Below are positions 16,281 through 25,248 of a stretch of 36,140 nt of DNA, in pieces. The DNA is from UBA2336 sp046294915 (GTDB taxonomy: Bacteria; Bacteroidota; Bacteroidia; Cytophagales; Cyclobacteriaceae). Every line of letters begins with the position of its first letter. The first letter of the stretch is position 1. The DNA is taken from NCBI GenBank assembly GCA_046294915.1, contig JBKBOE010000021.1:1-36140 (forward strand). The letters run 5' to 3'. A program made the translations under genes and the position numbers. The notes under the pieces were generated by a model that worked only from the letters and a program-made list of their open reading frames with translations, was not told the DNA's origin and made no database searches.

Positions 16281-17233
16281 TATTTTCTGGTAATCACTTT
16301 TTCCGCAGCCGCTATAATGTTTTCAGGGGCAAGTCCGTATTTTTTCAGTAGTTGTGCCGGTGTTCCGCTTTCCCCAAAGCTATCATTAACGGCCACCATT
16401 TCTATAGGGGCAGGGAAGTGGCGACCCAGAACCTGCGCAATGCTGTCGCCCAGTCCACCGTTGATCTGATGTTCTTCACAGGTAACCACGCACTTTGTTT
16501 TCTGGACTGATTCCAGAACAGCCTCAACATCCAGTGGCTTTATGGTATGGATATTAATGACTTCGGCACGAATTCCTTTTTCTGCAAGGGCCGTCTCAGC
16601 TTCAACAGCCTGCCAAACCATATGGCCGCAGGCGAAAATGCTTACATCGGCTCCATCAATAAGTTTATCTGCTTTCCCTATTGTAAATGGTCGGTCAGGT
16701 GCAGTGAAAACAGGCCATGATGGGCGGCCGAATCGCAGGTATGCCGGGCCGTGGTGGTAGCCCAAGGCCAGGGTAGCGGCTTTGGTTTGGTGGTAATCGC
16801 AGGGAACGATTACGGTCATGCCGGGCAACATTTTCATCATACCAATGTCTTCCAGTATCTGGTGGGTGGCGCCATCTTCACCCAGGGTTACGCCTGCATG
16901 TGAAGCGCATATCTTTACGTTTTTGTGAGAATAAGCAATTGACTGTCGAATCTGGTCATAAACCCTCCCGGTAGAAAAGTTGGCAAAGGTACCGGTAAAT
17001 GGAATCTTGCCGCCTATGGTCATGCCTGCAGCCAGGCCCATCATGTTGGCTTCGGCAATACCCACCTGGAAAAACCGGTCGGGAAATTCTTTTTTAAAAG
17101 CATCCATTTTTAACGAGCCGGTAAGGTCGGCACAAAGGCCCACCACATTGGGGTTTTTGCGGCCCAGTTCGAGTAATCCGGCTCCAAAGCCGGAGCGGGT
17201 ATCTTTTTTTTCAGAGAATGTGAATTTGGTCAT
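16280..17233 (-). CDS. Transketolase, C-terminal subunit
   Basis: A 317-residue protein corresponding to the pyrimidine-binding and C-terminal domains of split transketolases. GIAEANMMGLAAGM (about 57-70) carries the catalytic glutamate that activates thiamine diphosphate. It is followed by SHAGVTLGEDGATHQ, the PGMTVIVPCD segment and YLRFGRP, then a C-terminal transketolase domain (about 190-310). A partner N-terminal subunit that binds the diphosphate is required, but none is encoded in this window; it must be elsewhere. Acts in the non-oxidative pentose phosphate pathway. It is the first gene of a two-gene unit with the amidohydrolase. Confidence 0.92.
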   Translation of the reverse strand: MTKFTFSEKKDTRSGFGAGLLELGRKNPNVVGLCADLTGSLKMDAFKKEFPDRFFQVGIAEANMMGLAAGMTIGGKIPFTGTFANFSTGRVYDQIRQSIAYSHKNVKICASHAGVTLGEDGATHQILEDIGMMKMLPGMTVIVPCDYHQTKAATLALGYHHGPAYLRFGRPSWPVFTAPDRPFTIGKADKLIDGADVSIFACGHMVWQAVEAETALAEKGIRAEVINIHTIKPLDVEAVLESVQKTKCVVTCEEHQINGGLGDSIAQVLGRHFPAPIEMVAVNDSFGESGTPAQLLKKYGLAPENIIAAAEKVITRK

Positions 17234-17257
17234 GAGGTATTACAGGGATTGACACGA

Positions 17258-17288
17258 CAAGTATAGCACCTCTTTTTTGAAGGTTAAA
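17258..17288 (-). promoter_or_regulatory. Predicted promoter of the transketolase subunit gene
   Basis: On the minus strand TTTA (17285-17288), 19 bases and TATACTTG (17258-17265) match the Bacteroidota consensus in 3 of 4 and 7 of 8 positions (unspecified bases counted as matches). Expected start near 17254, leader about 20 bases. Confidence 0.45.
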
Positions 17289-17420
17289 ATTGCCGGCTGT
17301 TGTTAAATAGCAGATTCTATATTTAAATAATTTACAAAATGGAGTTTAATTCCATAATTCACTCTGGCTTGGATTGCTGGAAAGCATTTATGCCATTTTT
17401 TTGCTCCATCCATAGCATAA

Positions 17421-17576
17421 CAAATTAAGCAAGCGGGATATGTTACACACCTGCATTTCTGGCAAGAATATCAATCCAAAAGTTATGCGGTATTGCTGCA
17501 TGCCGGTATGAAAAATGAAGTGGTAATTGATCGGTTAGGAATTGTACCTTGGACTGACGTTGCCAATCTTTACTAA
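17421..17576 (+). pseudogene. Possible coding remnant in the intergenic gap
   Basis: Within the 466-base gap 17234-17699, this frame runs 51 codons to a TAA and reads like real protein: QAGYVTHLHFWQEYQSKSYA followed by VLLHAGMKNEVVIDRLGIVP and WTDVANLY. A TAA directly precedes it and the only ATG (17508) leaves 22 residues. It may be the tail of a decayed gene. I recognise no family, and chance cannot be excluded. Apart from this and the two promoters at its ends, I see nothing else in the gap. Confidence 0.25.
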
Positions 17577-17647
17577 AAGAAACTTCCAAATGGATCATGT
17601 AATACTGACCATCCTTGCAAAACCCTTACCGCACATCCTTAATTTTT

Positions 17648-17678
17648 TTTGGCACCTCGCTATTAATTTATACTTTTC
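17648..17678 (+). promoter_or_regulatory. Predicted promoter of the tandem amidohydrolase operon
   Basis: TTTG (17648-17651), exactly 19 bases, then TACTTTTC (17671-17678) matches the Bacteroidota promoter in 4 of 4 and 7 of 8 positions (unspecified bases counted as matches). Expected start near 17682, leader about 18 bases. Confidence 0.65.
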
Positions 17679-17699
17679 AATCCAGCTAATACGATTACT

Positions 17700-20600
17700 A
17701 TGAAACGACTTTTACTTACGGGTACACTGCTTCTACTTGTTGCCGGAGGGCTTTTAGCCCAGGAGACTTTTCCCCGCAATGATGTAAAAGATCCCCGCAC
17801 GGGATTATTTGCCTTCACCAATGCCACCATTGTGGTCGATCCGCAAGCTACTCTTCAAAACGCTACGCTGTTGGTTAAGAATGGCCGGATTGAGCAGGTA
17901 GGAACGAACATAACTGTTCCTAAAGGTTATACAACTTACGATTTGAAAGGTAAATACGTTTATCCTTCGCTGATCGATCTCTCAACAAATTACGGTTTGC
18001 CGGAAGTGCAGCGACCACGCGGAGGCGGGGGATTTACCGGTGCTGAGCAAATGCAATCAGCCACCAAAGGCGCTTACAATGCTAACCAGGCTATCCGTTC
18101 GCACTATAATGCTTCGGATGAGTTTTCGGTTAATTCCACTAAAGCCGATGAGTTGCGCAAATCCGGATTTGGTGCGGTACTTACCTACAAACCCGATGGC
18201 CTGGCACGCGGAACGGCTGCCTTTGTTACACTGGGCGAGTCATCCGATAATGCCGTGTTATTGCGTCAGAAAGCTGCCGCTGCGTATTCGTTCGAAAAAG
18301 GTACTTCCACGCAGAATTATCCTTCTTCATTAATGGGTTGCATTGCCGTTCTGCGGCAGACCTACCTGGATGCCGAATGGTTCGGAAGCCTTAACCCCAG
18401 ACCTTTTGCCGATAACTCACTGGAAGCATGGATTCAAAACCAAAAACTTCCGCAGGTGTTTGATGCCAACGGCTGGATGAATGTGTTGCGGGCCGATAAG
18501 GTGGGCGATGAGTTTGGCGTTCAGTACATCATCCGCGGAAGCGGTGATGAATACAAGCGCATTAAAGAAATTAAAGCCACCAATGCCCCGCTGATTGTTC
18601 CGGTAAACTATCCTGAGGCGTACGATGTAGAAGATCCTTTTGATGCTGCCCGCGTATCGCTGGCCGAGATGAAGCACTGGGAGCTGGCCCCGACCAACCT
18701 GGGTGCCCTTGAAAAAGGCGGAATAAATTTCGCCATTACCAGTTATGGACTTAAAAAGGCTTCCGATCTCATTCCTAATGTGCGCAAGGCTATCGAAAAC
18801 GGGTTAAGCGAAACAGCAGCTTTAAAAGCCCTAACCCTTACGCCTGCCCAACTCATTAAAATGGATGACCAGATAGGGAGTATTAAAAAAGGTATGGTAG
18901 CTAACTTCCTGATTACTTCCGGAAAACTTTTTGATGAAAAAACCATTATCCACCAGAACTGGATTCAGGGGCAGCCCTTTGTCTTCAAGCCGCTGGATAC
19001 CCGCAATTTTAGTGGCACCTATACCCTCAGCCTGAACAACACTACGTATAACCTGGAAGTTACGGGTTTGCGGGGCGCCAAAAACCAAAAATTTAAAGAA
19101 AACGACAGTACCTCCGTTGATGCTACGGCAACCTTTGGTAATGACCTGATAACCCTGAGCTTTAAACCCGATGCGAAAGCGCAGGGAAGCGTTCGCCTCA
19201 CCGGATGGACCCAGGACAATGGGTGGAGAGGCAGGGGGCAATTGATTGATGGTACCTGGGTTAACTGGACAAGCACCCGTACAGGCGATGTAAAAGCCGG
19301 TAGCCCTCAGCGGCAGGGCGGATCTGAAAAAAGCGAAGAATTGGGTAAAGTCATTTATCCGTTTATCGGGCATGGATACTCAACCTTGCCGGTTACTGAA
19401 ACCATGCTTATTAAAAACGCCACAGTCTGGACAAATGAATCAGACGGCATTTTACAAAATACTGATGTGCTGGTTAAAGATGGAAAGATTGCCCGGATAG
19501 GGAAGAACCTTGCAGAACCCGGAGCTAAAATTATTGATGGTACAGGCAAGCATCTTACGGCCGGCATTATTGATGAACACTCGCACATTGCTGCGGCCAG
19601 TATTAACGATGTGGTTTCCAACTCAGGTATGGTGCGGATAGGTGATAACATCGATGCTGAGAATATAAACGTATATCGTGCTCTAGCCGGTGGTGTTGTG
19701 GCCGTTCAGATTCTGCACGGCTCAGCCAATCCCATTGGTGGCCAGTCGGCTTTGGTAAAACTACGCTGGGGTGAGGCTCCGGAAAATTATAAAATTCAGG
19801 GAGCCGATCGGTTTATCAAATTTGCGTTGGGTGAAAATGTGAAGCGAACCGCCAACCCCAACTCCATCCGTTACCCGCAAACCCGCATGGGTGTTGAACA
19901 GGTGTATATGGATGCCTTTACCAGTGCGCTGGAATACCAAAAGCGCTGGAATGCCTACAACAGCCTGCCTGCCAAAGAGAAAATGCTTGCCGTGAAACCG
20001 CGCAGGGACCTTGCCGATGAAGCCATGCTCGACATCATCAATAAAAAGTTGTTCATCACCTGCCACTCCTATGTACAATCCGAAATCAATATGCTCATGA
20101 AGGTAGCCGAGCGCTTTAATTTCAGGGTGAATACTTTTACGCACATTCTGGAGGGCTACAAAGTTGCCGATAAAATGGCCCAGCATGGGGTTGCCGCCTC
20201 AACCTTTTCCGACTGGTGGAATTACAAGTGGGAAGTACGCTATGCTATCCCGTACAACGCAGCAATTATGAACCGCGCGGGTGTGCTTACGGCCATCAAT
20301 TCGGATGATGCCGAGATGGGAAGGCGCTTAAACCAGGAAGCTGCCAAAATTGTAAAGTACGGGGGTATTTCTGAAGAAGAAGCTTTAAAAATGGTAACAC
20401 TAAACCCTGCTAAAATGCTGCACCTCGATAACCAGATGGGTAGTATCAAAGTGGGCAAGTCGGCCGATATTGTGTTATGGACGGATCATCCCCTTTCGGT
20501 TTATGCCAAACCTGAAAAAACCATCGTTGATGGTAAAGTATATTTCGATGTAGAAAAAGATGCACTCAATAACAAAGAACAGGAAGCTGAACGCGCCCGA

Positions 20601-20726
20601 CTGATTCAAAAGTTAAAAAATGCGAAGAAAGCCGGTATGCCTACCCAGCGATCAGAAGGTCGTGCGCAGGCTGAGTTTCATTGCGAAGATGTATTGGGTG
20701 AAGAGAGCGAAGGCCACGAACATTAA
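17700..20726 (+). CDS. Secreted double amidohydrolase, N-terminal half degenerate
   Basis: A 1008-residue exported protein (signal peptide MKRLLLTGTLLLLVAGGLLAQ) built from two amidohydrolase-like halves. The first (about 35-430) has the beta-sandwich start (FTNATIVVDPQATLQNATLL) but reads YPSLIDLSTNYG (88-99) where the HxH metal motif should be, so it is probably not catalytic. Its end, QIGSIKKGMVANFLITSG, is typical of the family. The second half (about 570-990) has HSH at 627-629, His789 in TCHSYVQSE, His815 in FTHILEGY and Asp869 in INSDDAEMG, so it can bind metal. The tail is basic and histidine-containing. The substrate is unknown; a periplasmic peptidase or amidase role is likely. It is followed by a related gene after 11 bases. 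Confidence 0.88.
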   Translation: MKRLLLTGTLLLLVAGGLLAQETFPRNDVKDPRTGLFAFTNATIVVDPQATLQNATLLVKNGRIEQVGTNITVPKGYTTYDLKGKYVYPSLIDLSTNYGLPEVQRPRGGGGFTGAEQMQSATKGAYNANQAIRSHYNASDEFSVNSTKADELRKSGFGAVLTYKPDGLARGTAAFVTLGESSDNAVLLRQKAAAAYSFEKGTSTQNYPSSLMGCIAVLRQTYLDAEWFGSLNPRPFADNSLEAWIQNQKLPQVFDANGWMNVLRADKVGDEFGVQYIIRGSGDEYKRIKEIKATNAPLIVPVNYPEAYDVEDPFDAARVSLAEMKHWELAPTNLGALEKGGINFAITSYGLKKASDLIPNVRKAIENGLSETAALKALTLTPAQLIKMDDQIGSIKKGMVANFLITSGKLFDEKTIIHQNWIQGQPFVFKPLDTRNFSGTYTLSLNNTTYNLEVTGLRGAKNQKFKENDSTSVDATATFGNDLITLSFKPDAKAQGSVRLTGWTQDNGWRGRGQLIDGTWVNWTSTRTGDVKAGSPQRQGGSEKSEELGKVIYPFIGHGYSTLPVTETMLIKNATVWTNESDGILQNTDVLVKDGKIARIGKNLAEPGAKIIDGTGKHLTAGIIDEHSHIAAASINDVVSNSGMVRIGDNIDAENINVYRALAGGVVAVQILHGSANPIGGQSALVKLRWGEAPENYKIQGADRFIKFALGENVKRTANPNSIRYPQTRMGVEQVYMDAFTSALEYQKRWNAYNSLPAKEKMLAVKPRRDLADEAMLDIINKKLFITCHSYVQSEINMLMKVAERFNFRVNTFTHILEGYKVADKMAQHGVAASTFSDWWNYKWEVRYAIPYNAAIMNRAGVLTAINSDDAEMGRRLNQEAAKIVKYGGISEEEALKMVTLNPAKMLHLDNQMGSIKVGKSADIVLWTDHPLSVYAKPEKTIVDGKVYFDVEKDALNNKEQEAERARLIQKLKNAKKAGMPTQRSEGRAQAEFHCEDVLGEESEGHEH

Positions 20727-20737
20727 TCACTACAAAA

Positions 20738-22045
20738 ATGACTACCATGAAAAAGATATTCTATAGCTTAACACTTTTGATGACAGGCGCATGGGCACTT
20801 GCCCAAGCACCTGTTCCGGCAAAGCCACAGGATAAGCCCATTGCCTTAACGGGCGGTGTTGCCCATGTAGGAAACGGGCAGGTAATCACTAACTCGGTAA
20901 TTGCTTTTGATAAAGGCAAGCTAACGATTGTTGCGGATGCATCCACCAACCCGAATCTGAGCGGCTATGAAGTCATCCGTATTGACGGCAAGCATGTTTA
21001 CCCGGGTTTTATTTTGCCGAACTCCCAGGTGGGTTTGCAGGAGGTGAATGCCATACGGGCTATGAACGATTACCAGGAGCGGGGAGAAATGAACCCCAAC
21101 GTACGCTCGCTGATTTCCTACAATACCGATTCAGAGTTTATCCCTACGTTTCGATTTAATGGCGTTTTACTGGCGGAGACCACACCGACAGGGGGTACGC
21201 TTTCGGGTTCCTCATCGGTAATGGAAATGGAAGGATGGAACTGGGAAGATGCCGTACACACAGCCGACATCGGTATTCATATGAACTGGCCCGCATTAAT
21301 GAGGCGGCAATTTGATTTTAATACGTTTACATTTTCAGAATCGCCCAATGCCGATTATGAAAAGCAAACAACTGCTCTCGCTCGTTTTTTTGCCGAAGCC
21401 CAGGCGTATGGAAAACTATCTGCGAAAGAAACCAACCTGAAGTTTGAAGCAATGCAGGGATTGTTTGATGGTTCGAAGATATTGTTCATCCACGCTACCA
21501 TGCCAAAAGAAATTGTGGAGTCCGTACGTTTTGCACAGCGCAATGGTGTACAGCGCATTACCCTGCTTACAGGCCAGGCCGCCTATTGGGTAGCCGATTT
21601 CCTGAAAGAAAATAACATACCCGTTATTTTGCCCGATACGCATAGTTTACCGGATCGTACTGATGATGATATTGATATGCCTTACAAACTTCCATATCTG
21701 TTAACCCAGGCTGGTATTCAGGTGTCGCTTTCATGCACGGGTGCCCTGCATGGCGGGCGTAACCTTCCCTTCTTTGCGGGTACTGCCGCAGCATACGGTT
21801 TAGGTAAAGAAGAGGCGTTGAAAACCATCACCTCAAATACAGCAAAAGCGCTGGGAATCGATAAACGAGTAGGAACACTTGAAGTTGGAAAAGATGCTAC
21901 CTTATTTGTCAGTATGGGTGATGCATTGGATATGCGGACAAATAATTTGTCGCATGCTTTTATAAGTGGTAAGCTTGTTACTTTGCCGGGTAATCAACAG
22001 GAATTGTACGAACGTTTTTCAAAGAAGTACGGGCAGATGAAATAG
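20738..22045 (+). CDS. Secreted amidohydrolase-like protein without the HxH metal motif
   Basis: A 435-residue exported protein; a signal peptide follows either ATG at 20738 or 20747 (MKKIFYSLTLLMTGAWALAQ). The family's beta domain is present (GGVAHVGNGQVITNSVIAFDKGKL), but the position of the HxH motif reads YPGFILPNSQVGLQEV, closely like the degenerate half of the preceding protein (YPSLIDLSTNYGLPEV). One histidine remains in ILFIHATMPKEI, and the C-terminus keeps KRVGTLEVGKDATLFV. It may be a non-catalytic partner of the large protein, since the two genes are adjacent in one operon. The signal and fold are clear; the partner role is inference. Confidence 0.85.
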   Translation: MTTMKKIFYSLTLLMTGAWALAQAPVPAKPQDKPIALTGGVAHVGNGQVITNSVIAFDKGKLTIVADASTNPNLSGYEVIRIDGKHVYPGFILPNSQVGLQEVNAIRAMNDYQERGEMNPNVRSLISYNTDSEFIPTFRFNGVLLAETTPTGGTLSGSSSVMEMEGWNWEDAVHTADIGIHMNWPALMRRQFDFNTFTFSESPNADYEKQTTALARFFAEAQAYGKLSAKETNLKFEAMQGLFDGSKILFIHATMPKEIVESVRFAQRNGVQRITLLTGQAAYWVADFLKENNIPVILPDTHSLPDRTDDDIDMPYKLPYLLTQAGIQVSLSCTGALHGGRNLPFFAGTAAAYGLGKEEALKTITSNTAKALGIDKRVGTLEVGKDATLFVSMGDALDMRTNNLSHAFISGKLVTLPGNQQELYERFSKKYGQMK

Positions 22046-22066
22046 GAATTCTAAAGCATCAGCTAT

Positions 22067-22096
22067 AAGCAGCTTCCGGAGAGGCTGCTTTTTTTA
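22067..22096 (+). terminator. Intrinsic terminator of the amidohydrolase operon
   Basis: AAGCAGCTTC (22067-22076) pairs with GAGGCTGCTT (22081-22090) around the tetraloop CGGA, with one G-T wobble, followed by a run of T to 22096. Confidence 0.85.
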
Positions 22097-22186
22097 TTTC
22101 CGGCATCGCGAAACCTGTGAAGAAAATAGCTTCGGTAGATGATCAGCATTGGAGATAATTAATACAGATTGTTTTAGTTTTACTTC

Positions 22187-23245
22187 ATGGTTACACGAAG
22201 AAAATTCATTCAGTCGTTTTCTATGCTTGCCGCTGGTCTTGGCACATACCGGCCGTTGTTTGGTTTTTTTTCATTCAATTCATTTCCGTGTTTTGACCTG
22301 CATGCTCATCCGGGGATATTTTTTGCCAAGGGTAGCGATCAATACCCGGGTGATGCTGCTGTTATGAAAACCCTTACCGAAATGAAGGATGGAAATGTGG
22401 CCGGAACATTTCTGTCATTGGTGGCCGATGCGCGTATTATTAAAGTAAGCCCGGATGGCGTAAGGCCTTTTGGAAATTTTGCCAAAGGTGAAGCATGGAT
22501 GGATTACAAGCGCCAGCTTGGTTTGGTAAGAGAAGTGCTTCAGAATTCCCTTCATGTGGTTATGGCAACGGAAAAGGATTCATTTGATAAAAACCCGGCA
22601 AAAGTTTCTGCTTTCATTTCCATTGAAGGTGGCGATTACCTGGAAGGCGATGCCGGCCGCCTGGAAGAAATGTATAACGATGGGATTCGTTCAATCCAGC
22701 TTGTTCATTACCATCCGAATGAGTTGGGCGACCTGCAGACAGAGGTCCCGCAGCACAACGGGCTATCACCTGCAGGAAAAGAGGCTGTAAAACGAATGAA
22801 CAAACTGGGTATGCTCGTTGACGTAGCGCATGCCAGCTACGAAACAACGAAAGCGGTTGCTGATGTTACCACCCATCCGATTATGCTTTCGCACAGCATG
22901 CTTTACAACGGCAGCCAGCATCCAGTGGCCAAACGCATGCTGTCGCCCGATCATGCGCGGGCCGTGGCCGATACAGGTGGTATTATTGGTATGTGGCCTT
23001 CCGGATTAAATGCCAGCCTATCGGATTTCGTTGATAATACGATGCGCCTTATTGATGTGGTGGGCATTGACCATGTTGGCCTTGGTACGGATATGGATGC
23101 CAATTTCAGACCGGTGCTTTCCAGCTACCTTGAGGTTGGCCAATGGCTTAACGGCCTTCAATCAAAGGGATTGAATGAAAATGAAACCGCCAAAATAGCC
23201 GGTGGCAACGCCAGGCGTGTTTTAAATCAGGTACTCCGGAGCTGA
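22187..23245 (+). CDS. Exported M19 (renal dipeptidase) family peptidase
   Basis: A 352-residue zinc dipeptidase. The N-terminus TRRKFIQSFSMLAAGLG is a twin-arginine-type leader, suggesting Tat export of the folded, metal-loaded enzyme. Metal ligands are visible as HAH at 39-41 in CFDLHAHPG, Glu147 in SIEGGDYLEGD, and the histidines in LVDVAHASYE and IMLSHSMLY, with a late LGTDMD. Classic members have HxD instead of HxH at the first site; this variant with DLHxHP seems usual for the Bacteroidota branch. It likely cleaves dipeptides in the periplasm. It starts 141 bases after the previous gene, beyond a terminator, so it is its own unit. A TAGTTTTA sequence at 22175-22182 could be a -7 box. 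Confidence 0.92.
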   Translation: MVTRRKFIQSFSMLAAGLGTYRPLFGFFSFNSFPCFDLHAHPGIFFAKGSDQYPGDAAVMKTLTEMKDGNVAGTFLSLVADARIIKVSPDGVRPFGNFAKGEAWMDYKRQLGLVREVLQNSLHVVMATEKDSFDKNPAKVSAFISIEGGDYLEGDAGRLEEMYNDGIRSIQLVHYHPNELGDLQTEVPQHNGLSPAGKEAVKRMNKLGMLVDVAHASYETTKAVADVTTHPIMLSHSMLYNGSQHPVAKRMLSPDHARAVADTGGIIGMWPSGLNASLSDFVDNTMRLIDVVGIDHVGLGTDMDANFRPVLSSYLEVGQWLNGLQSKGLNENETAKIAGGNARRVLNQVLRS

Positions 23246-23249
23246 AATG

Positions 23250-24506
23250 CTACCCTAATTCCTTCAAAGCCTTAACCAACACATCCAGTTCCTTTGTGGT
23301 GGTATAAATATTTGGAGTAATCCGGCAGCCGTGCACGTTGGCGCTGTCGATAGCGACTGTATAGATTTTGTATTTGGTCAATAACGTATCGGCAAGATCC
23401 TTCGGCTTCATATTCTTTACCCCTACATTGGCTATGCCGCAACAGCGGGTTTGATCGGCCGGAGTATTTACTACAACATGTGGCAGGTTACGCACTTTAC
23501 TGGTCCAGTAGTTTTGTAAATACCTGAGCCTTGCTTCTTTTCGCTCGGCACCGATTTTTTCGTAGTAATCAATGGCATTGTTAATGGCCAGGTCAGTATG
23601 TACGGGTATAGTACCGGTGTGATTGAGCCGGTAAATATCATCTTCCTTCATATCATAGGGTGCCAACAACGGCCAAACCGAACGGATGTTTTCTTTTTTC
23701 ACATAGAGCAATCCGGCACCGAGGGGTACGCTTAGCCATTTATGCAGGCTTGATCCGTAGTAATCGCAATTCAAATCGGGGATGGAGAATCTGATGTGGG
23801 CAAATGCATGGGCGCCATCAACCATAACCTTAACTCCATTACGATGCGCCATGTCGCAGATTTTTTTAATTGGTAAAACCTGTCCGGTGATGTTAATCAT
23901 GTGGCATACCATTAACAGTTTGGTCTTTGGTGTTATGGCTTGTTCGTATAAGGTTACAATTTCATCATCGTCTTTTGGATGGTTAGGTACCGATACTATC
24001 TTGTTAACGATTCCATAACGTTTAGCTACTTGCTTAAACATATTAAGCATAGCCGGGTAATCCTGCTCGGCCATCACGGCTTCATCACCGGGTTGCCAGT
24101 CCTGTCCGCCAATGATAAGATCCAGCGATTCGGTTGTATTTCGGGTAATCACCAGTTCTTCGGGGGAACATCCGGCAAGTTTAGCAAGCCGTGCGGCAGT
24201 TTTTCGTTTGTTTTCAACCTGTACGGTGCGCATATAGTACGATCCCTGATAATTTACTTCACGGATGTGATTGATGTAATTTTCAAGGGTTTCTTGTGGC
24301 AAAAAACAGTAGTACCCGTTTTCCAGGTTAATATAATCGGGCTTTAATTTATAGCCGCCACGTACCTGTTGCCAGAAGTCTTCATCCATGGCCAGTTTAT
24401 TTTCTGGAATGTGATTGACCCCCGCCATAATTTGGTCCAGAGTGCCTAATGCCGGCAACCCCAGTGAGAGCATGCCTAGATTTTTTAGAAAAGATCGTTT
24501 GTTCAT
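23250..24506 (-). CDS. Exported class V aminotransferase-fold PLP enzyme (isopenicillin N epimerase-like)
   Basis: A 418-residue PLP protein. The N-terminus MNKRSFLKNLGMLSLGLPAL resembles a Tat leader with Lys-Arg in place of twin arginine, so export is likely. PLP-site residues are Asp230 in VMVDGAHAFAH and the Schiff-base Lys256 in SSLHKWLSVPLGAGLLYV; the ITRNTTESLDLII segment (about 120-132) is the phosphate-binding start. Similar Bacteroidota proteins are annotated as isopenicillin N epimerase or cysteine desulfurase-like, but the true reaction is not known. It converges on the M19-type gene with only 4 bases between stops and lies 14 bases after the PrsW-type gene, so it is probably co-transcribed with it. 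Confidence 0.88.
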   Translation of the reverse strand: MNKRSFLKNLGMLSLGLPALGTLDQIMAGVNHIPENKLAMDEDFWQQVRGGYKLKPDYINLENGYYCFLPQETLENYINHIREVNYQGSYYMRTVQVENKRKTAARLAKLAGCSPEELVITRNTTESLDLIIGGQDWQPGDEAVMAEQDYPAMLNMFKQVAKRYGIVNKIVSVPNHPKDDDEIVTLYEQAITPKTKLLMVCHMINITGQVLPIKKICDMAHRNGVKVMVDGAHAFAHIRFSIPDLNCDYYGSSLHKWLSVPLGAGLLYVKKENIRSVWPLLAPYDMKEDDIYRLNHTGTIPVHTDLAINNAIDYYEKIGAERKEARLRYLQNYWTSKVRNLPHVVVNTPADQTRCCGIANVGVKNMKPKDLADTLLTKYKIYTVAIDSANVHGCRITPNIYTTTKELDVLVKALKELG

Positions 24507-24520
24507 ACACTATCGTTATA

Positions 24521-25225
24521 TTACGTATTTATTTTAGTTTCTGATGTAGGAATAAATGGAGACGCTTGCTGGTGAAGGCGAACGGCTTTGCGCGCCAGTA
24601 TAAAGGCAATCATTAGCGATACGAACGACCACACCCAGATACCCGGTACGAATGAGATGAATAAAAAGTAATCGTAAATGCCGTGAAAGAATGTGGCGGT
24701 AAGTAGCGCCAAAAGACTGAGCCGTTTTTGGTTTACATGCATAAATTTTGCTTTACCCAGCCAATAGCCCATTAACACCGCAAAAAGGGCATGCGCAGGT
24801 ATGGCTGAAAACATGCGGATGATAGCTGTTCCACCACCGCCATGCCATACATAAATTACATTTTCGGCAGTGGCAAAGCCCATGCCTACCATAACCGCGT
24901 ACACAATGCCATCCAGGGGCTCGTTAAAGTTTTTGTTTCTATAAAGTACTCCCCGAATGAAAACAAATTTGCTTAACTCCTCCAGAAAGGCCACCACAGC
25001 AAACGCATGAAAGGCCTGCGCTGTTAAGTCTTTTTCGTTAATTGGAATGAGTCTATCAACCGGTAAGGCAATGGCAAGGTTCAGTCCAAGGCTCAGGATG
25101 CCATAAAAAAAGCTCAACGCCAGCAGCCATACCGGCTCGGGTTCATGCTTATCGTGAATGTACATGTAAATGGCGATGGCTATGCCGGGTGTAAGCGCTA
25201 TGGTAACCAGGAAAAATGTACTCAC
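24521..25225 (-). CDS. prsW: PrsW-type intramembrane metalloprotease
   Basis: A 234-residue integral membrane protein with about seven to eight helices. Family motifs are all present: EELSK (82-86), the ENVIYV pair Glu121-Asn122, His145 in HALFAVLMG and His181...Asp185 in HGIYDYF. PrsW cleaves anti-sigma factors inside the membrane in Bacillus; in other bacteria the substrates are mostly unknown. The start is GTG at 25225; the hydrophobic first helix (FFLVTIALTPGIAIAIYMYI) belongs to the family, so later ATGs would truncate it. It lies 23 bases after the large protease-barrel gene and 14 before the PLP enzyme gene. Confidence 0.92.
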   Translation of the reverse strand: MSTFFLVTIALTPGIAIAIYMYIHDKHEPEPVWLLALSFFYGILSLGLNLAIALPVDRLIPINEKDLTAQAFHAFAVVAFLEELSKFVFIRGVLYRNKNFNEPLDGIVYAVMVGMGFATAENVIYVWHGGGGTAIIRMFSAIPAHALFAVLMGYWLGKAKFMHVNQKRLSLLALLTATFFHGIYDYFLFISFVPGIWVWSFVSLMIAFILARKAVRLHQQASPFIPTSETKINT

Positions 25226-25248
25226 AACCTGTTCATCAGTTTAAAACA

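Noticed and set aside
18831..19373. Minus-strand frame of 180 codons
   Set aside because: It is antisense to the large amidohydrolase and has no domain, start context or promoter.
24509..24528. Sequence ATCGTTATATTACGTAT resembling the ArsR palindrome half-sites
   Set aside because: The symmetry is poor and it lies between the PrsW-type and PLP enzyme genes without a promoter; the likeness is probably chance.
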